A stretch of 57,813 bases of DNA from JAAYCB01 sp012744395 (GCA_028703175.1 JAQVNJ010000023.1:1-57813); one strand, 5' to 3'. Positions 44,277-53,909 are shown, counted from the first letter of the stretch. A program made the numbers and translations. Notes: a model not told the origin generated them from the letters alone.

Positions 44277-46112
44277 TCAGGCCGAGCGAAGCTCGAAATA
44301 GTTCAGCCGCGGGCGCTCCTTGAACTTCCGCACCAGGCAACTCTGCCATGCGAGCTTGCCGGCCGCCGATGAGTCCATCGGCAGGACCTGGATCAGCAGG
44401 GTCTCGGAAATGCGCGACCAGGCGGCCCGCTGCTTTCTGCCGAACTGGAGCGTGAGCCGGCGGCGCAGACTCATCGTCTCGCCGGCGTAGAGTTTCCGTG
44501 ACCGGTTTTCGCTGAGCAGATACAGACCGGAACAGTCCGGCTGTGTCTTCGGCTGGAACTCTTCAAGCGGCATCATCCGCCCGAGTCTTGGGGGGATGAG
44601 CACGGCCGCCCGGCTCCGCGCTTGCTTGGCGACCTTCCTCAGCCGCAGCGCCGCCCAGCGATAGTCGAGCGGCGCGTATCCGGGGGCCAGGGCCGCCGCC
44701 GCGGCGTCGAACTTGCCCGCCAGCGCCGGATCGCAGAGGATTTCATCGAGGCTCCGGGCCAACTGTTCGTCGAGCATCTGCTGAAGCGCGATCTCGCTGG
44801 CGAACAGGTAGTCGTCGCAGTCTTCCCAGGCGACGGTCGTCCAGCGGGCGGTGTCGATATCGGCGAGCTTGCCCGCCTTTCTCAGCCGGAAGAGGAGTGT
44901 GTTCCACGTCCGCGGATCGCCCGCAAGCCCGAGCTGCTGGCAGGTCGACACGAACTGCTGATTCAGAACCGGATCGGCGACGACACGGTCGGCGGAAAAC
45001 CCCTCGTGCGTCTTCTGGAAGGCTTCCACCACGCCGCGGAGCGTCAGTTCGAGTTGGATTTCGTCGTATCGCTGTTCCCTGGCCTGCTCGTTCTGGGCGA
45101 AGAGAGGGGGCGGAGAGTTCCGCCGACCGGCCCCGGCGGCGGTCTGTTTGCGGCCTTTGCTGCCGGTTGTTGGCGCGCTTTTGAGCGGCTCGGGGGAACC
45201 GTCGAGACGATCGCCAACGCGGATCGAAGCAAGCCGCGCCCGCCCGCACTTGACGTACTCCCGCGACAGTTCGAACCCGAGGTAGCGGCGGCCGAGCTTC
45301 TTGGCCACGGCCAAGGTCGTGGCGCTGCCCGAGAATGGATCGAGGACAAGGTCGCCCGGATGGGAGCACGTGCGGATGATCCGCCCGAGAAGCTGCTCGG
45401 GCATTTGGCAACCGTGGAATCCGGCCCGCTCCTTGAAGGTGCCGGCCACGCGGGGAAAATACCAGGTATTCTCCGACACGCTGAAGCAATCGGCCAGGTC
45501 CTGCGGCCGGAGCGTGTACGTCCGATCCTTGTCGCTCGGAGGGTCGAGGAGGGCCGGCGACCACGTCGCGTCGTCGCCGATGATTTCACCCACGGCATCG
45601 GCGGGGCGAATAATCCAGGTGTCGTCGGGCAGGCGGCCGCGGGGGTTCGCCCGCTTGTCATTGTAAACGAGTTCGCGGGCGGACGGCACGCGGTTGTCCA
45701 GGTCTTCGTCGCGGAAGGTGAAGTTGACCGGGTCTTTGACGAAATGAAACAGGTGGGCGTGGGAACGGGTGAACTTCCTGGCGCAGTTGACGCCGAATGT
45801 GTAGTACCAGACCACCCAGCTCCGGCAGTGAAAGCCGATCTTCTGGCTGGCCAGCTTCAACTCGGCGGCATATTCATCGCCGATCGCCAGCCAGAAAGCG
45901 CCCTGCGGCTTGAGAACGCGGTAAACGCAGCCGATCCACGCCGACGACCACTCGATGTATTCCCGGTGCTCGACACGGTCCTCGTAGACGTCGTAATCGT
46001 AACCGATGTTGAACGGAGGGTCGGCAAATGCCAGGTCGATCTTCCCTTCCCCAAGCTGCTCCATCCGCTGGACGCAGTCGCCCTGATAGATCCTGTTTGG
46101 ATGTAGTTCCAC
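44277..46112 (-). CDS. DNA methyltransferase (beta-class) fused to a C-terminal GIY-YIG-like domain
   Basis: 611 residues. The N-terminal 290 residues are an N6-adenine/N4-cytosine DNA methyltransferase: DPPF at 31-34 comes before the SAM-binding motif DPFSGSATTLAVAKKLG (about 257), the order of the beta class, with the target-recognition region between. Residues about 300-525 are of unknown type. The end (528-611) looks like a GIY-YIG domain: SGLYLLSENRSRKLYAGET gives the two Tyr-Gly halves and SLRRRL the Arg, but the expected metal-binding Glu is Gln (AWQSCLVRKF, about 590). GTG 46112 has GGAGA 7 nt upstream; GTG 46169 is possible. No separate restriction gene is nearby. Confidence 0.85.
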   Translation of the reverse strand: MELHPNRIYQGDCVQRMEQLGEGKIDLAFADPPFNIGYDYDVYEDRVEHREYIEWSSAWIGCVYRVLKPQGAFWLAIGDEYAAELKLASQKIGFHCRSWVVWYYTFGVNCARKFTRSHAHLFHFVKDPVNFTFRDEDLDNRVPSARELVYNDKRANPRGRLPDDTWIIRPADAVGEIIGDDATWSPALLDPPSDKDRTYTLRPQDLADCFSVSENTWYFPRVAGTFKERAGFHGCQMPEQLLGRIIRTCSHPGDLVLDPFSGSATTLAVAKKLGRRYLGFELSREYVKCGRARLASIRVGDRLDGSPEPLKSAPTTGSKGRKQTAAGAGRRNSPPPLFAQNEQAREQRYDEIQLELTLRGVVEAFQKTHEGFSADRVVADPVLNQQFVSTCQQLGLAGDPRTWNTLLFRLRKAGKLADIDTARWTTVAWEDCDDYLFASEIALQQMLDEQLARSLDEILCDPALAGKFDAAAAALAPGYAPLDYRWAALRLRKVAKQARSRAAVLIPPRLGRMMPLEEFQPKTQPDCSGLYLLSENRSRKLYAGETMSLRRRLTLQFGRKQRAAWSRISETLLIQVLPMDSSAAGKLAWQSCLVRKFKERPRLNYFELRSA

Positions 46113-46262
46113 AAATCCGTCTCCGGAACAGACGTCACCATCCGGCGTCAACACACTTCGCGGGCGCACAAGCGCGCTGGGCCACCTGTGTCTTCGCCGA
46201 TTCTATCCGAGAGGATGCAGCTAGCGCAACCCCCCCTGGGTTGGAGTGCCGCGCAGCCCGTT

Positions 46263-48308
46263 TCAGAGTTGCTTCTCCGCCGCATCGAGCGGTTCGATCA
46301 GAGTGATCTTCTCCTCCGGCAGGGTTTTCACGAGGTCGGGCAGGTCGTATTTTCGCAACGCGCCGTGCACGAGGTTGACGTTCTGGTTCTTCGTCAGCGG
46401 CGTATGGACCACGTTCGACCAGGAAACCAGGCTGTTTCTCAGGGTGACCGTGGCGAACAGGTCCGCTTCGAGCGCGGCGGCGTGGAGCGTCGGAGGCCCG
46501 ACGCGGCCAATGCTCGTCAACTGGATCGGCCGCGGCGCCGCCGGCTCTCCGTAGCCCGCCAAGAACCGGGCGCAGAGCAGAATCTCCTCGCAGCGGATCG
46601 CCAGCAGCGACTCTCCGAGGAGGTAGGCAATTGTCGCCTCGCGCCATTCGGGCGGGAGGAAGGAGGCGTAGGAATGCTTGCCGGCCGGGGCCGTTTCGCC
46701 GAGGCCGCAGAGGTCGGGGGCAAGAACGATCTGGCCCCCGCGGGCCAATTGCTCGAGCGCCCCGCCCGGAGCAGCCTCCTTCTGTTTGCCCGCGGCGTCG
46801 AGGTAGAGCGCGGCGCCGCTGGCCGGCCCGTCGGGAACCAGAAGCAACGCGGGGATTGGAATGGCCCGGTCGGGGTGCAAGACGATCTTTTCGATCCGGT
46901 AGCCAGCTCGCCGGACTTCGCCCCGCTTCTCCCACCTCGTCTCGGGCAAGTCGCTCAGACGGCGGATTCCGGTGATCCGCCGCACTTCGTCCAGCGCCTT
47001 GGCCTTTTCGGAGGTTTCCCAGAAGCTCTTTCGCTCGGCGGCCAGCTTCTCTTCGAGCTCGGCGTTCAGGTCGTAGACACTGCGGGCGCCGTCGAGCAGC
47101 ATCACCTCGCCGCGCGGCGTGCACCAGAGCGCCTCGTCGGCGGCCACGGGGAATTCCGGCTCGGTGATCGCGTCGTCGATTCCCAGCAGCCAGCGCCGCA
47201 TCCAGCGGGCGGCGGCCTCGCGCATCGGGGCGGGAAAACCGTGCCCGCCGTCGACCTCGACCAGGTCCATCCGCTCCGCGTGGCCGAAACGGCCGTACCA
47301 CCGCTTGGCCTGCCGGAAACTGTGCCACGCACCGTCGATGTCGAAATAGTCGGCGGTGGCGACCATCATCAGCGTGGGTCTCGGCGCGCGGATCAGCACG
47401 TAGTCGGCGTGGTCCAGGCCAAAGGCAATCTGGCTGAAAATCGTCTGCTCGGCGTCCTGGGGACCGACCGTTTCGAGCAACCGCCGGAAGCTCGTCAGGT
47501 AGCAGCCCGGGGCAGCCGCCTGAATCCGGTCGTCGAGCGCCATCAAGTAGCTGGTCAAGGTCCCGCCGCCGGAGATTCCGGTGCAGCCGATCCGCTGGGA
47601 ATCGACCTCCGGGCGGCTCGCCAGGTAGTCGATCGCCCGGATGCCGTCCCAGACGCGGTAGGTGGCCGTGTTGCGTCCCAGAAGCACCGCGCCCACGCCG
47701 GCCAGCCCGTGGCCCATCGTGCTGCTGGTGACCAGCGGCTTGCCGGAGGCGTCCAGAAGCTGGTGCCGTTCGCCCTGATCGATCGGGTCGTAGCAGAGGG
47801 CGGCCATGCCGCTCTTGGCGATCAGAATCGGCGCCCGCTGGTAGAGGTCGCGCGCCTTGCCGTTGGCGCTATGCCCGCAGGGCACGAGCACGCCCGGATA
47901 GGGCGGCTTGACCTCGGGCAGATAGAGAATCGCCGTGACGAAATGCTTCGGCTGGCTCTCGAAAATGACCTTCTCAATCCGGTAACCGTCGCGCTGCTCC
48001 CGGCCGACAACCCGGGCATTCAACGGAGTGCGGTCCGGAAACCCGCCAAGCTGCTCGACAAAAAAGTCGCGCATCCGTTTCTGGTACGCGGCGATCTCCT
48101 CGGGCGTTTTGATCTTTTCGTAGGCCGCGTCGCGCCGCTCGGTTGCCTCGCGGACCTCGTCCATCAGCCAGGCGTGGAGGACTTCGGAGGGAGCGGCGGC
48201 GGCCGTTTGCCCCGCCAGCACGGAAAGGTCCTGGTCTTGTGCAGACGCGGCGGGAAGCAGGATCGAAACGGCGAGTCCGATTGCTGCAAACAAGGATTTC
48301 ATGCTCAT
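46263..48308 (-). CDS. Secreted tandem alpha/beta-hydrolase (acetyl-xylan-esterase-like)
   Basis: 681 residues with a signal peptide (MKSLFAAIGLAVSILLPAASAQ). The first hydrolase domain (about 60-400) has PCGHSANGKA, the nucleophile elbow G-I-S-G-G-G (about 246), an Asp in VATADYFDIDG and His in VDGGHGFPAPM, as in acetyl xylan esterases and related deacylases. The second half (about 430-680) repeats hydrolase-like strands (ALLLVPDG, IVLAPDLCGLGE) but has no G-x-S-x-G, so is probably inactive. ATG 48308 or 48302 can start it; GGAG lies about 12 nt before the former. The role is probably removal of acyl groups from polysaccharides. Confidence 0.8.
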   Translation of the reverse strand: MSMKSLFAAIGLAVSILLPAASAQDQDLSVLAGQTAAAAPSEVLHAWLMDEVREATERRDAAYEKIKTPEEIAAYQKRMRDFFVEQLGGFPDRTPLNARVVGREQRDGYRIEKVIFESQPKHFVTAILYLPEVKPPYPGVLVPCGHSANGKARDLYQRAPILIAKSGMAALCYDPIDQGERHQLLDASGKPLVTSSTMGHGLAGVGAVLLGRNTATYRVWDGIRAIDYLASRPEVDSQRIGCTGISGGGTLTSYLMALDDRIQAAAPGCYLTSFRRLLETVGPQDAEQTIFSQIAFGLDHADYVLIRAPRPTLMMVATADYFDIDGAWHSFRQAKRWYGRFGHAERMDLVEVDGGHGFPAPMREAAARWMRRWLLGIDDAITEPEFPVAADEALWCTPRGEVMLLDGARSVYDLNAELEEKLAAERKSFWETSEKAKALDEVRRITGIRRLSDLPETRWEKRGEVRRAGYRIEKIVLHPDRAIPIPALLLVPDGPASGAALYLDAAGKQKEAAPGGALEQLARGGQIVLAPDLCGLGETAPAGKHSYASFLPPEWREATIAYLLGESLLAIRCEEILLCARFLAGYGEPAAPRPIQLTSIGRVGPPTLHAAALEADLFATVTLRNSLVSWSNVVHTPLTKNQNVNLVHGALRKYDLPDLVKTLPEEKITLIEPLDAAEKQL

Positions 48309-48480
48309 CGTCGTCCAATTCTCCTTTACCCTCAGGATCATCATGCCGTCAAACCAAGCGCAGCCAGTTGTCTGTCTGCATGGATTCTACACGATCCAGC
48401 CCAGGCAGACCCATGTATCGGCACTGGAAACGGAACACTCCCGGATCAAGGTCTGGAACCGCCGATCGTGGCCCATCTTC

Positions 48481-48873
48481 CTACTCTTCCTCCTCCTCTT
48501 CGTCCCAGCATGGGCATTGGGGCGATTTCGGATCGAGCGCTTGATCGCAGAGCGTGCACCACATATGCCCGCACTGGTAACAGCGGCCAACCACAACGTC
48601 GTCGATCTCGGGGTCGTTCTCGCAATCCCCGGTGTCGGAACTACTGCACTTGGGGCAGTCTCCCACGAAGATCCGGTTGACGAATTCTTCCGCCGTATCG
48701 CTCTGCTGCATCAGTTCATGCAGTTCATTGAGGGCGTCCTCGGGAAGCTCGTCGAGAATGCCCCGAAGCATTTCCAGCTCTTCGGGCGTGGGATCCGCCT
48801 GGACGGCCGCCTCGCAAAACTCGCAAACCTGGGCGCCCTTGGGGATCCTCTTGTGGCAGTTCCAGCATCTCAT
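48481..48873 (-). CDS. Multi-zinc-ribbon acidic protein, unknown function
   Basis: 130 residues with 15 cysteines. An N-terminal ribbon (CWNCHKR ... CEFCEAA) is followed by an acidic helical middle (about 30-70, PEELEMLRGILDELPEDAL) and C-terminal ribbons (CPKCSSSDTGDC, CYQCGHMWCTLC), ending CPCWDEEEEEE. It resembles small planctomycete zinc-ribbon proteins whose role is not known; protein or nucleic-acid binding is likely. It diverges from the GH116 gene, with 222 bp between. Confidence 0.72.
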   Translation of the reverse strand: MRCWNCHKRIPKGAQVCEFCEAAVQADPTPEELEMLRGILDELPEDALNELHELMQQSDTAEEFVNRIFVGDCPKCSSSDTGDCENDPEIDDVVVGRCYQCGHMWCTLCDQALDPKSPQCPCWDEEEEEE

Positions 48874-49095
48874 CCTTGGCTCTCTGCGGCGCGAAGAACG
48901 GTGGCATCAGGCCCGGCAAACCGGTCAAGGCATTGTAGCACGCCGGCGGCAACCGCCGTAATCCGGGCCGGCGCAGGTTCATGGCGGCCCCGGCTGTTCG
49001 AAAAGGCGCCTGTTGTTTGGCCCACCCACCCCCCGCTAGAATCAACCCATCGCAATGCAGCTGCCTTGCCGTTTGCCGAGAAAGGGGAGTCAACG

Positions 49096-52000
49096 ATGGG
49101 CGATCCGCGGAAATCCACCCCCCACGTTGGGCAAGACCAGCGATCCGCGCGGCCATGCCAACCGGCGGCCGGCTGCTGCACGCCGGTCACACGGCGGACG
49201 TTCGTCAAGCTGGCCGGTCTCGGAGCGGCCGCCACGGCCCTGCCGGTCATGGCCGGACCATTCAACCGCCAGGATGTCGCCAATCACTTCGTCCCGGCCG
49301 ACAAGAAATTGCAGCAGGAGTGGATCGACGCGCTCTATGCCCCCGGCTCCACTGACCTGCCCTACACGGGCCAGGCCCTGGCGACAATCGCCATGCCGGT
49401 CGGTGGAATCTGCGCCGGCCAGGTGTATCTCGCCGGCGACGGCCGCCTGGCCCACTGGGATATCTTCAACGAACGGATTTTTACCGGCTACGGCCGCGAC
49501 AACTATCAGTTGGGCCGCTCGCCCGAGTATCCCCTCGACCAGGGTTTTGCAATTGAGGTCAAGTCGGGTGGCAAAACCATTCGCAAGCGGCTCGACGCCT
49601 CGGGATTCGGGACCGAGGTTGCCTTTTCCGGACGGTATCCGATCGGCCGCGTCGCGTATCGCCATGCCGGGTTGTTCGAGGTCGCCCTGGAAGCCTTTTC
49701 GCCCTTCATCCCGCTCAACGCCGCCGACTCGGCGTTGCCGGCCACACGCATGCAATACACCGTCGCCAACCTCTCCGCCGCGGCGATCGAAGTCCGCCTG
49801 GCCGGATGGCTGGAAAACGGCGTCTGCCTGAAAAGTCGGACTCTTTACGAGGGCCGCCTCGTCAACCGCGCCCTCAGAGCGGACGGTCTGGCGATGGTCG
49901 TCTCGTCGGCCGAAGCATCCAAGACGGCCGCGGAGCCGCGCGAAACGATCGTCATCGCCGATTTCGAGGGTCGGGATTACGGCCCGTGGATCGCCGAAGG
50001 CGAGGCATTCGGCAGGGGCCCGGCGCGCGGCACGCTGCCGTCGCAGCAAGAGGTCAGCGGATTTGCTGGCAAGGGGCTCGTCAATACGTACCTGGGCAAG
50101 GACGGGCCGCATGGAAAACTGACCTCGCCTGAATTCACCATCGAGCGCCGGTTCCTGAATTTCCTCATCGGCGGCGGCAACCACAAAGGCAAGACGTGCA
50201 TCAACCTGCTCGTCGATGGCCAGGTCGTCCGCACGGCCACCGGGGCCAACCACGAGAAGCTCGCCTGGCAGCATTGGTCGGTTCGCGAACTGGAGGGCAA
50301 GCAGGCGAGGATCGAGATCGTCGACCACGAGTCGGGCCCCTGGGGCCACATCAACATCGACCAGATCGAGCAGGCCGACCGGATTCGCTCCGGCTCGGGC
50401 GGCCCGCTGGCGGAGCAAGCCGACTTCGGCACGATGGCCCTGGCGGTTCTCGACGACGGCGGCGAGGCGTTCATGGCGGCGAGCCTCGGCGAAGGCGACG
50501 CGGCGGACGCCGCACTGGCAGCGCTCCAGCAAGGGAGCCTGGCCGAGCAACCGTTCGACAACAAGCTGGTCGGCGCGGTCGGCCGCGCGTTGCGCATCGA
50601 ACCCGGCGAGCGGGCGGCCGTGACGTTTGTCGTCGCCTGGCACTTCCCGAACCGCCCGGAGCGGGGCAACTTCTACGCCACCCGATTCAACGATGCCCGG
50701 GCGGTCGCCCGTTACATCGCGGAGAACAAGGTCCGGCTGGTCGGCCAGACTCGCCTTTGGCACGACACCTGCTACGATTCGACGCTGCCGGCCTGGCTGC
50801 TCGACCGGTTGTTTTCGACCGCATCGACGCTGGCCACCAGCACCTGCCAGCGGTGGGCCAATGGGCGGTTCTGGGCCTGGGAGGGCGTCGGCTGCTGCCA
50901 CGGCACCTGCACCCACGTCTGGAACTACGAGCACACGATGGCCCGGCTGTTCCCGGAGTTGGAGCGCTCCGTCCGCCAGATGCAGGACTTCAATCCCGAG
51001 GCGGGCTTTGACGAAGCCAGCGGCATGGTCCGCTTCCGCGGCGAGGGCTGGAAGATGTGGGCCGGCGACGGGCAGGCCGGCACCGTGCTGAAGGCCTACC
51101 GCGAGCACCTCGTCTCGCCCGACGACGCCTTCCTGAAGCGAAACTGGCCGCGAATCCGCAAGACGCTGGAGTTCCTGATCAATGAAGACGGCAACGCCGA
51201 CGGCCTGCTCGAAGGCGCCCAGCACAACACCTACGACATCAACTTCTTCGGCGCCAACACGATGGTCGGCTCGCTCTACCTGGCAGCGCTCCGCGCGGCC
51301 GAGGAGATGGCGCGGGAACGGGGCGACCGGGAATTCGCCGTGAAGTGCCGGACGATCTTCGAGTCGGGCAAGAAGCTCAGCGTCGAGCGACTCTTCAACG
51401 GCGAATATTTCGTCCAGGACGTCGACCTGGAAGAACATCCCAAGGATCAATACGGCGAGGGTTGCCTCTCGGACCACCTCTTCGGCCAAGGCTGGGCGCA
51501 CCAGGTGGGCTTAGGCTACATCTACCCCAAGGAGACGGTTCTCCAGGCCCTCCAGTCGATCTGGAAGTATAACTGGGCCCCGGACATCGCCCGGCATAAC
51601 CAGGCCCATCCGCCCGAGCGGTGGTTCGTTCAGCCGGGCGAAGCGGGACTGTTCACCTGCACGTGGCCCAAATCGCCCCATCTTGCCCAAGGCGTCCGCT
51701 ATCGCGACGAGGTCTGGACGGGCATCGAGTACCAGGTGGCGGGCAACATGGCCTACGACGGAATGGTCACCGAAGCGCTGGCCATCTGCCGCGCAATCCA
51801 CGACCGTTACCACCCCTCCAAGCACAACCCCTGGAACGAGGTCGAATGCGGCGACCACTATGCCCGCGGGATGGCCAGCCACGGAGTGTTCCTGGCGCTC
51901 TGCGGCTTCGAATACCACGGCCCCAAGGGCCACCTCGGCTTCGCGCCGCGGATCAGGCCCGACCAGTTCCGCGCGGCGTTCACCGCCGCCGAAGGCTGGG

Positions 52001-52245
52001 GCACGCTCTCGCAGCAGCGCAGCGGCGGCAGACAGGTGAGCGCCGTCGAGGTCAATTGGGGGCGGCTGCGGCTGAACTCGGTCGCCCTGGAGCTGGCGGA
52101 TGGCACGGCGAGGAAAGCCGCCGCGACGCTCAACGGCACGCCGCTTGCCGCCCGGACCGAGCAGGAGGGCGCCCGGCTGCTGGTCACCTTTGCGGAGGAG
52201 ACCGTGCTGGAGGCGGAGGCGAGGCTGGAGATTGCCGTTTCGTAA
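49096..52245 (+). CDS. Tat-exported GH116 glycosidase (GBA2-like) with inserted beta-sandwich
   Basis: 1049 residues. A Tat signal (VTRRTFVKLAGLGAAATALP, residues about 32-51) precedes the GBA2 N-terminal beta domain (GQALATIAMPVGGICAG). A separate beta-sandwich interrupts it at about 285-430 (IADFEGRDYGPWIAEGEAFG ... FLIGGGNHKGKTCINLLVDG), like the accessory domain of GH32 levanases. The (alpha/alpha)6 catalytic domain follows from about 560, with THVWNYEHTMARLFPELERS, EGAQHNTYDINFFGANT and NEVECGDHYARGMASHG. GH116 enzymes are retaining beta-glucosidases, beta-xylosidases or glucosylceramidases. The ATG at 49096 has GGGGAG 7 nt upstream. Substrate unknown. Confidence 0.9.
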   Translation: MGDPRKSTPHVGQDQRSARPCQPAAGCCTPVTRRTFVKLAGLGAAATALPVMAGPFNRQDVANHFVPADKKLQQEWIDALYAPGSTDLPYTGQALATIAMPVGGICAGQVYLAGDGRLAHWDIFNERIFTGYGRDNYQLGRSPEYPLDQGFAIEVKSGGKTIRKRLDASGFGTEVAFSGRYPIGRVAYRHAGLFEVALEAFSPFIPLNAADSALPATRMQYTVANLSAAAIEVRLAGWLENGVCLKSRTLYEGRLVNRALRADGLAMVVSSAEASKTAAEPRETIVIADFEGRDYGPWIAEGEAFGRGPARGTLPSQQEVSGFAGKGLVNTYLGKDGPHGKLTSPEFTIERRFLNFLIGGGNHKGKTCINLLVDGQVVRTATGANHEKLAWQHWSVRELEGKQARIEIVDHESGPWGHINIDQIEQADRIRSGSGGPLAEQADFGTMALAVLDDGGEAFMAASLGEGDAADAALAALQQGSLAEQPFDNKLVGAVGRALRIEPGERAAVTFVVAWHFPNRPERGNFYATRFNDARAVARYIAENKVRLVGQTRLWHDTCYDSTLPAWLLDRLFSTASTLATSTCQRWANGRFWAWEGVGCCHGTCTHVWNYEHTMARLFPELERSVRQMQDFNPEAGFDEASGMVRFRGEGWKMWAGDGQAGTVLKAYREHLVSPDDAFLKRNWPRIRKTLEFLINEDGNADGLLEGAQHNTYDINFFGANTMVGSLYLAALRAAEEMARERGDREFAVKCRTIFESGKKLSVERLFNGEYFVQDVDLEEHPKDQYGEGCLSDHLFGQGWAHQVGLGYIYPKETVLQALQSIWKYNWAPDIARHNQAHPPERWFVQPGEAGLFTCTWPKSPHLAQGVRYRDEVWTGIEYQVAGNMAYDGMVTEALAICRAIHDRYHPSKHNPWNEVECGDHYARGMASHGVFLALCGFEYHGPKGHLGFAPRIRPDQFRAAFTAAEGWGTLSQQRSGGRQVSAVEVNWGRLRLNSVALELADGTARKAAATLNGTPLAARTEQEGARLLVTFAEETVLEAEARLEIAVS

Positions 52246-52271
52246 AGACCATGGAGCGGCGCGGCTCGCGG

Positions 52272-52547
52272 TCAGGCGCCCCTCAGCGCGCGGGCGACTT
52301 CAACGCGAAGCAACGTCAACAGATCGTCGAGGCAATCCTCGCGACCGGTCTTCCGCATCCACCGCGCAATGGTCGGACCGACCTCTTCTTCGCTCTGGTC
52401 CTCTCCGGTATCGCCGCTGCTCTCCTCGATCGCATAGCGGTCGCCTCGCTGGGCCACCCACAGCAGAACGTGGCCGTTCTGGGTCTGCATGATCGGCTGG
52501 GACGGGTTCCCGTCGTCGAGCGCGTCGAATAGTTCCCGCACAGTCAT
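52272..52547 (-). CDS. Small acidic hypothetical protein
   Basis: 91 residues, MTVRELFDALDDGNPSQPIM..., predicted mixed alpha/beta (VLLWVAQRGDRYAIEES), with an acidic middle (DTGEDQSEEEVG) and a Leu-rich C-terminal helix. No motif recognised. The ATG at 52547 is supported by GAGG 6 nt upstream. It converges on GH116 with 26 bp between stops. The opening 'TVRELFDALDDGNPSQPIMQT' style is seen in small immunity or regulatory proteins, but I would not name one. Confidence 0.6.
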   Translation of the reverse strand: MTVRELFDALDDGNPSQPIMQTQNGHVLLWVAQRGDRYAIEESSGDTGEDQSEEEVGPTIARWMRKTGREDCLDDLLTLLRVEVARALRGA

Positions 52548-52592
52548 TTCCCACCTCTCCAAGGTTGCTCGGACGCTCCCGCAGCGCCGCTC

Positions 52593-53909
52593 TCACGTGC
52601 CCGCCCTGCCAAACACCAGCAGGAAGCGGTCGGCGGCCGGGAGCGACTCTTCGCGATACAGGTCAAAACCGGCGTTGGCCATCTCCTCGGTGACCGTCTC
52701 CGGGGCGATCATTCGCCGGTGGCTGGCCTCGCGGCGGGTGACCGCCTTCGGCGCGTGGCGATCCAAGACATAGATCCGTCCCCGGGGAACGAGTCGCTCC
52801 TGGAGTCTCGCCAGCAGTTGCGGCCCGTGGAAGAGCAAGTGGTACGTGTCGAGAAAGTAAACGGCGTCGATCGGATCGGGACCGAGCTTGGGATCGCCCG
52901 AGACGGTCAAGGTCGAGGGTATTTCCCTGCCCGCGGGGAGCGGGGGCCGCTCGTCTTTCTGGGTCGCCCATTCTTCGAGGACGATATCGACCGCCGCCGC
53001 CGAGGTGGCCTCGAGGATCGGGGCGATCAGCTTCCGGCCCTCGCCGAGTGCGACAAAAGCGACCCGCGAGCAGGGCTGCCCCGGGGCCGGCAGCAATTGT
53101 CTGGCCGAGGCTTCCGACAGCGTTGACGGCGGATCGGGATCGCGGTCCGGCGCGGCGAGACCGCCGGGTCGCTGGAAGACGAGCACGAAGACTCCCTTCT
53201 CGTGCCAGATGTCTTCCGCGCATGCGACGAACAGGAAGCCCTGCTCGCGAGCCTCGCGGACGACGGTCGTCTCGGCGGTCCAGAAGTGCCGCCTGGTGCG
53301 CTCCGCGACCGGCGCCCAATCGACCAGGGTGCCCAGCCGCCGGTCGACGACCACCAAGTATCCGCCGGTCTTGAGCGCTCTCCAAATCCCCTGGAGCATC
53401 TCGCGCGGCTGCGACAGGTGGTGGTACACCTGGTGCATGAACGCCATGTCGACCGAATCCGCTGGCAATCGCGGATCGCCGAGGTCTCCCAACACTGCCT
53501 GGACCTGGACGAGCCCTCGTTGTTCCGCCGCTGCCTGGAGCGACTTCGTTTTGCCCTCCTCGATCTCTTCCGCGTAGACCTTGCCCTCCTTGCCGACGAT
53601 GTCGGCGAAGACCCAGGTGTCGCGGCCTCTGCCGGCCCCGATGTCGGCGATCACGGAGGCGGGGCCCAGATCGAACCGCCGGGCCAACGCCCGCAGCGCA
53701 TCGGCGCCCCGCTGGGCGTCTTGTTGTTGGCGCGCGGCGCGTTTTTGGGCTTCTTCCTTCTCTCGCGCTGCGCGCTTCTCGGCATCGTTCCATTCGCGCG
53801 ACTTGCCCTGCCGGGGAGGCGATGCACCTTCCTGTCCGATGGCCCCGAGCGGGATCAAGCCAACGAGCAACAGGAGGACAAGTGGGATGCATCGAATCTT
53901 GGGGAGCAT
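52593..53909 (-). CDS. Secreted protein with two methyltransferase-like Rossmann domains
   Basis: 438 residues. A signal peptide (MLPKIRCIPLVLLLLVGLIPLGAIG) and an extreme Glu/Arg/Ala linker (about 30-65) precede a class I SAM-methyltransferase domain: motif I VIADIGAGRGRDTWVFAD (about 82), motif II-like VYAEEIEEG, D-M-A-F-M-H-Q-V-Y-H-H-L near 150, and a GGYLVVVDRR strand. The second half (about 270-438) repeats the fold more weakly (DPIDAVYFLDTYHLLF, GRIYVLDRHA) without a clear SAM motif. A methyltransferase fold outside the cytoplasm is odd because SAM is cytoplasmic. ATG 53909 precedes the signal peptide; upstream residues look non-coding. Confidence 0.75.
   Translation of the reverse strand: MLPKIRCIPLVLLLLVGLIPLGAIGQEGASPPRQGKSREWNDAEKRAAREKEEAQKRAARQQQDAQRGADALRALARRFDLGPASVIADIGAGRGRDTWVFADIVGKEGKVYAEEIEEGKTKSLQAAAEQRGLVQVQAVLGDLGDPRLPADSVDMAFMHQVYHHLSQPREMLQGIWRALKTGGYLVVVDRRLGTLVDWAPVAERTRRHFWTAETTVVREAREQGFLFVACAEDIWHEKGVFVLVFQRPGGLAAPDRDPDPPSTLSEASARQLLPAPGQPCSRVAFVALGEGRKLIAPILEATSAAAVDIVLEEWATQKDERPPLPAGREIPSTLTVSGDPKLGPDPIDAVYFLDTYHLLFHGPQLLARLQERLVPRGRIYVLDRHAPKAVTRREASHRRMIAPETVTEEMANAGFDLYREESLPAADRFLLVFGRAGT

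Noticed and set aside
44277..46112. A classical two-gene restriction-modification system
   Set aside because: No separate endonuclease or specificity gene is adjacent; only the fused C-terminal domain could serve.
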